From Thermodesulfovibrionia bacterium (GTDB taxonomy: Bacteria > Nitrospirota > Thermodesulfovibrionia > UBA6902 > BMS3Bbin08), in assembly GCA_030694425.1 (NCBI GenBank), contig JAUXYI010000025.1, forward strand, positions 1 through 38,005: a stretch of 38,005 bases of DNA, written 5' to 3'. Below the pieces are notes generated by a model that saw only the letters and a list, made by a program, of their open reading frames with translations, searched no databases and was not told the origin of the DNA. Within the stretch, counting starts at the first letter, position 1, and each line of letters starts with the position of its first letter. The translations under genes were made by a program, and so were the position numbers. Shown here piece by piece: positions 36,524 to 38,005 of this stretch.

Positions 36524-36552
36524 ATAATATTAAATGTTATACAGCTTGTCAA
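36524..36552 (-). promoter_or_regulatory. Strong leftward promoter for the 58-residue/C39-like pair
   Basis: On the minus strand: TTGACA (36547-36552), a 17-bp spacer and TATTAT (36524-36529). Transcription would begin near 36517, giving a leader of about 135 nt that is AT-rich and long enough to carry regulation. Confidence 0.7.
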
Positions 36553-36668
36553 CAGAAATAATTAATTATTTTAACCCTTCGCTGATTTTTCTCTCTACGA
36601 GCCATAGGCAATCTCCCGCCCTCTGCCCCTTCAGATAATGTGCCCGTTTTTTTGTTATTGTTTTCCCT

Positions 36669-36744
36669 CTATCAAGAGGGGATTAAGGGGTGTGTTTTCC
36701 CCTCATGAAATGTCTATTTTGGTGCCTGCCTGCCGGCAGGCAGG
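36669..36744. repeat. Repeat cluster including a 20-bp perfect palindrome
   Basis: CCCTCTATCAAGAGGGG at 36669-36684 is a short palindromic repeat. At 36725-36744 there is a perfect 20-bp palindrome, CCTGCCTGCC joined to its reverse complement. Both lie between the leftward promoter region and the rightward metallopeptidase gene, in a gap of more than 400 bases (36382-36804) that holds no other gene. Confidence 0.75.
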
Positions 36745-36804
36745 TCTGACCCCGTCAGGTGTTACGCACATGTCTTCTGCAGGTGTTTCTTGTAAAATAA
36801 GACC

Positions 36805-37182
36805 ATGACCTTCAGGGCAAGCAGAGAGCATTTTGAAAGGCTTGTTGAAAAGGCATTGGAAACATTGCCTGAAGAATACAGAAGATATCTTACAAACATC
36901 ACAATTATCATAGAAGATTATCCAGGCAGCGAAGATGCAAGACAATTAAACTCAAAAAAAGAACTCTTGCTTGGGCTTTTCAGTGGCGTGCCCTATCCTA
37001 AGAAAGGAGGGTTCTTTGATATCCCCTATCCACTGCCCGATAAGATAATCCTCTTTCAGAAAAACATCGAAAATATATGTTCTACGGAAAAGGAGCTTAT
37101 CGAACAGATTCAGGAAACCTTTATCCATGAAGTAGGCCATTATTTCGGACTTTCAGAAAGGGATTTGAGAAAATATGAGTGA
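36805..37182 (+). CDS. Small zincin-like metallopeptidase family protein
   Basis: A 125-residue protein of the DUF1025-type minimal metallopeptidase family. The zinc motif HEVGHYFGLSE (His108, Glu109, His112, and a later Glu as the likely third ligand) sits at the C-terminus, preceded by ITIIIEDYPG and the conserved LLGLFSGVPY and IPYPLPDKIILFQKNIE segments. Members are short and usually cytoplasmic, and their substrates are unknown. It is transcribed opposite to all its neighbours in this accessory patch. The ATG is the only start fitting the family's N-terminus (FERLVEKALETLPEEY). Confidence 0.88.
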   Translation: MTFRASREHFERLVEKALETLPEEYRRYLTNITIIIEDYPGSEDARQLNSKKELLLGLFSGVPYPKKGGFFDIPYPLPDKIILFQKNIENICSTEKELIEQIQETFIHEVGHYFGLSERDLRKYE

Positions 37183-37203
37183 TAATTCCATGAACCTTAT
37201 CTC

Positions 37204-37350
37204 TTAGCCCCTGCCCTTATCAGGTAGATAATCCTCTCCCTGTTTTTGTCCATCAATTTGTCGTTCGTATTCTTTGACCTTGGCTTGTTTTTCGGGGTTA
37301 TCAAGATAATCAGTATCTTTGGTGATGGTGAGGATTTGGTCAAAAGAGTT
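37204..37350 (-). pseudogene. Remnant of a type II N6-methylase C-terminus (fragment A)
   Basis: Leftward frame encoding SFDQILTITKDTDYLDNPEK followed by QAKVKEYERQID, then unrelated residues to TAA (37204-37206). The pattern (V/F)D-x-IL-x-ITK-x-x-DYL-x-NP-x-KQAKV-x-EYE-x-QID precedes the VYELY tail in N6-methylases with TaqI-like specificity domains. It has no start and overlaps the 3' end of the toxin-like gene. Fragment B carries the next piece of the same motif chain. Confidence 0.7.
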
Positions 37351-37675
37351 CTATTTTTTTCAGAATCTCAAGACTCTTTATTACAAAGTTTTCAACATCA
37401 ATTTGCTCTGTATTAATATGGAGCAACGGATTTTCAAAGGGATGCTCGTGATAGAAACCACCTTCCTTATCTATTCCGTAAATCCTTTCTCCTGAAACAA
37501 CAAGGGTCATATTGAGTTTCTCTTTTTTTACATTCGCATAAATTTGTATAAATATTTCAGGAGAAAGCCCAATCCTTGAGATTACAGTGATATCAGTGTG
37601 GTCAATATATAAAAGTTTTAACCTAAACTTGTCGGCAACAATTTTTATGGTTTGGACAATATCTTCAATTTTCAC
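37340..37675 (-). CDS. Probable toxin of a two-gene toxin-antitoxin module (TumE-like)
   Basis: A 111-residue protein: MKIEDIVQTIKIVADKFRLK, then FIQIYANVKKEKLNMTLVV, GERIYGIDKEGGFYHEHPFENP and a helical C-terminus. The compact alpha/beta make-up with a conserved-looking YHEHPFENP motif recalls small toxins of the TumE/DUF6516 sort, but I am not sure of the family. Start is GTG 37675, overlapping the upstream gene's stop by 11 bases, so translation is coupled. The antitoxin-like gene comes first, the usual order in type II modules. Confidence 0.6.
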   Translation of the reverse strand: MKIEDIVQTIKIVADKFRLKLLYIDHTDITVISRIGLSPEIFIQIYANVKKEKLNMTLVVSGERIYGIDKEGGFYHEHPFENPLLHINTEQIDVENFVIKSLEILKKIELF

Positions 37676-37940
37676 TTTTAATTTCTTTGATTTTCTTTAT
37701 CTTTTCTTCAAGATGCCTGATGCCCTCGACAGCATGTTCCCAGTTCATAGCATCCTGCTCTGTTTCCCATAAAAACCCTTTCTCTTTAACCATATTCCTC
37801 TTTTCAAAATCTTTAAAACTCATACCGTACTTTTTCTTAAGCCGTTCATCAGTAAATTTATACAAAACAAGCTTTTTTTCGTAATCATTTAAAACAGCCT
37901 CAGTAATTTCTTTCTCAGGAATCAAATCAACAAGTTTCAT
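37665..37940 (-). CDS. Probable antitoxin of the module
   Basis: A 91-residue acidic-basic helical protein: KYGMSFKDFEKRNMVKEKGF, then WETEQDAMNWEHAVEGIRHL and a Lys/Glu-rich end. The KYGMSF-x-x-FE...E-x-D-x-M-x-WE-x-A pattern is common in small antitoxin-like partners of archaeal and bacterial modules. AGGAGGGG precedes the ATG, a strong site that fits higher antitoxin synthesis. It overlaps the toxin-like gene. Confidence 0.6.
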   Translation of the reverse strand: MKLVDLIPEKEITEAVLNDYEKKLVLYKFTDERLKKKYGMSFKDFEKRNMVKEKGFLWETEQDAMNWEHAVEGIRHLEEKIKKIKEIKSEN

Positions 37941-37982
37941 TTATATCCCCTCCTATTGTTTATTTTTATTATAACAAAAATA

Positions 37983-38005
37983 TTAACTCTTCCCCTCCAC
38001 AATCT
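37983..38005 (-). CDS. Partial 3' end of a leftward gene, possibly an N6-methylase
   Basis: The last bases of the window read leftward as IVEGKS followed by TAA (37983-37985). IVEG near the C-terminus is the usual ending of the methylase tail seen in fragment B. Only seven codons are inside the window, so this is a hint, not an identification. Confidence 0.35.

Noticed and set aside
37183-37260. Possible 18-codon leftward frame starting MDKNRERIIYLIRAGAKR
   Set aside because: It overlaps methylase fragment A in another frame, is very short and has no clear ribosome binding site.

Overview
The window looks like a chromosomal segment of a moderately AT-rich, Gram-negative, anaerobic or microaerophilic bacterium. 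A Nitrospirota (Thermodesulfovibrio-like) or related deltaproteobacterial lineage fits best: a periplasmic pentahaem cytochrome, F-ATPase b'/b genes separated from subunits a and c, a GQTEG-type RibBA, and many short palindromic intergenic repeats. No rRNA marker is present, so the assignment is inference.

Left part (1-12.5 kb): an orphan HNH endonuclease, the tmRNA gene ssrA, glgC, a pentahaem c-type cytochrome interrupted by an in-frame TGA that may encode selenocysteine, a ROK sugar kinase, lepA, lepB (signal peptidase I), a small membrane protein, riboflavin genes ribE-ribBA-ribH, nusB and a metallophosphoesterase. Most gaps here hold palindromic repeats of several families.

Defence region (12.5-22.7 kb): a tight four-gene operon runs mod (N6-adenine methyltransferase), a PHP plus SMC-like ATPase of the TrlF kind, an AlbA_2/GHKL-ATPase regulator-like protein, and a type III-like Res helicase-nuclease. 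A decayed DarTG toxin-antitoxin module follows directly. darT survives only as its C-terminal third, and darG has an in-frame TAA in its macrodomain.

Housekeeping centre (22.8-34.4 kb): purB, a zinc-ribbon protein, purC (convergent), a leftward pair encoding a small EF-Tu-domain-2-like protein and a 50-residue protein, then the rightward F1Fo ATP synthase operon atpF'-F-H-A-G-D-C without atpB/atpE, a HAD phosphatase (gph) and a leftward endonuclease Q-like PHP protein. The signal peptide of AtpF is largely encoded by an AT-rich intergenic repeat.

Right end (34.4-38 kb): an accessory patch with two short remnants of a type II N6-methylase C-terminus. They flank a leftward 58-residue basic protein plus C39-like cysteine peptidase pair, which has its own strong promoter, and a small zincin metallopeptidase. 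A probable toxin-antitoxin pair and the last codons of another methylase-like gene lie at the very end.

The strongest candidates for something new are the TGA-containing cytochrome with a SECIS-like hairpin, the four-gene restriction-like operon, the small-protein/C39-like peptidase pair, and the repeated recruitment of palindromic repeats into coding sequence.
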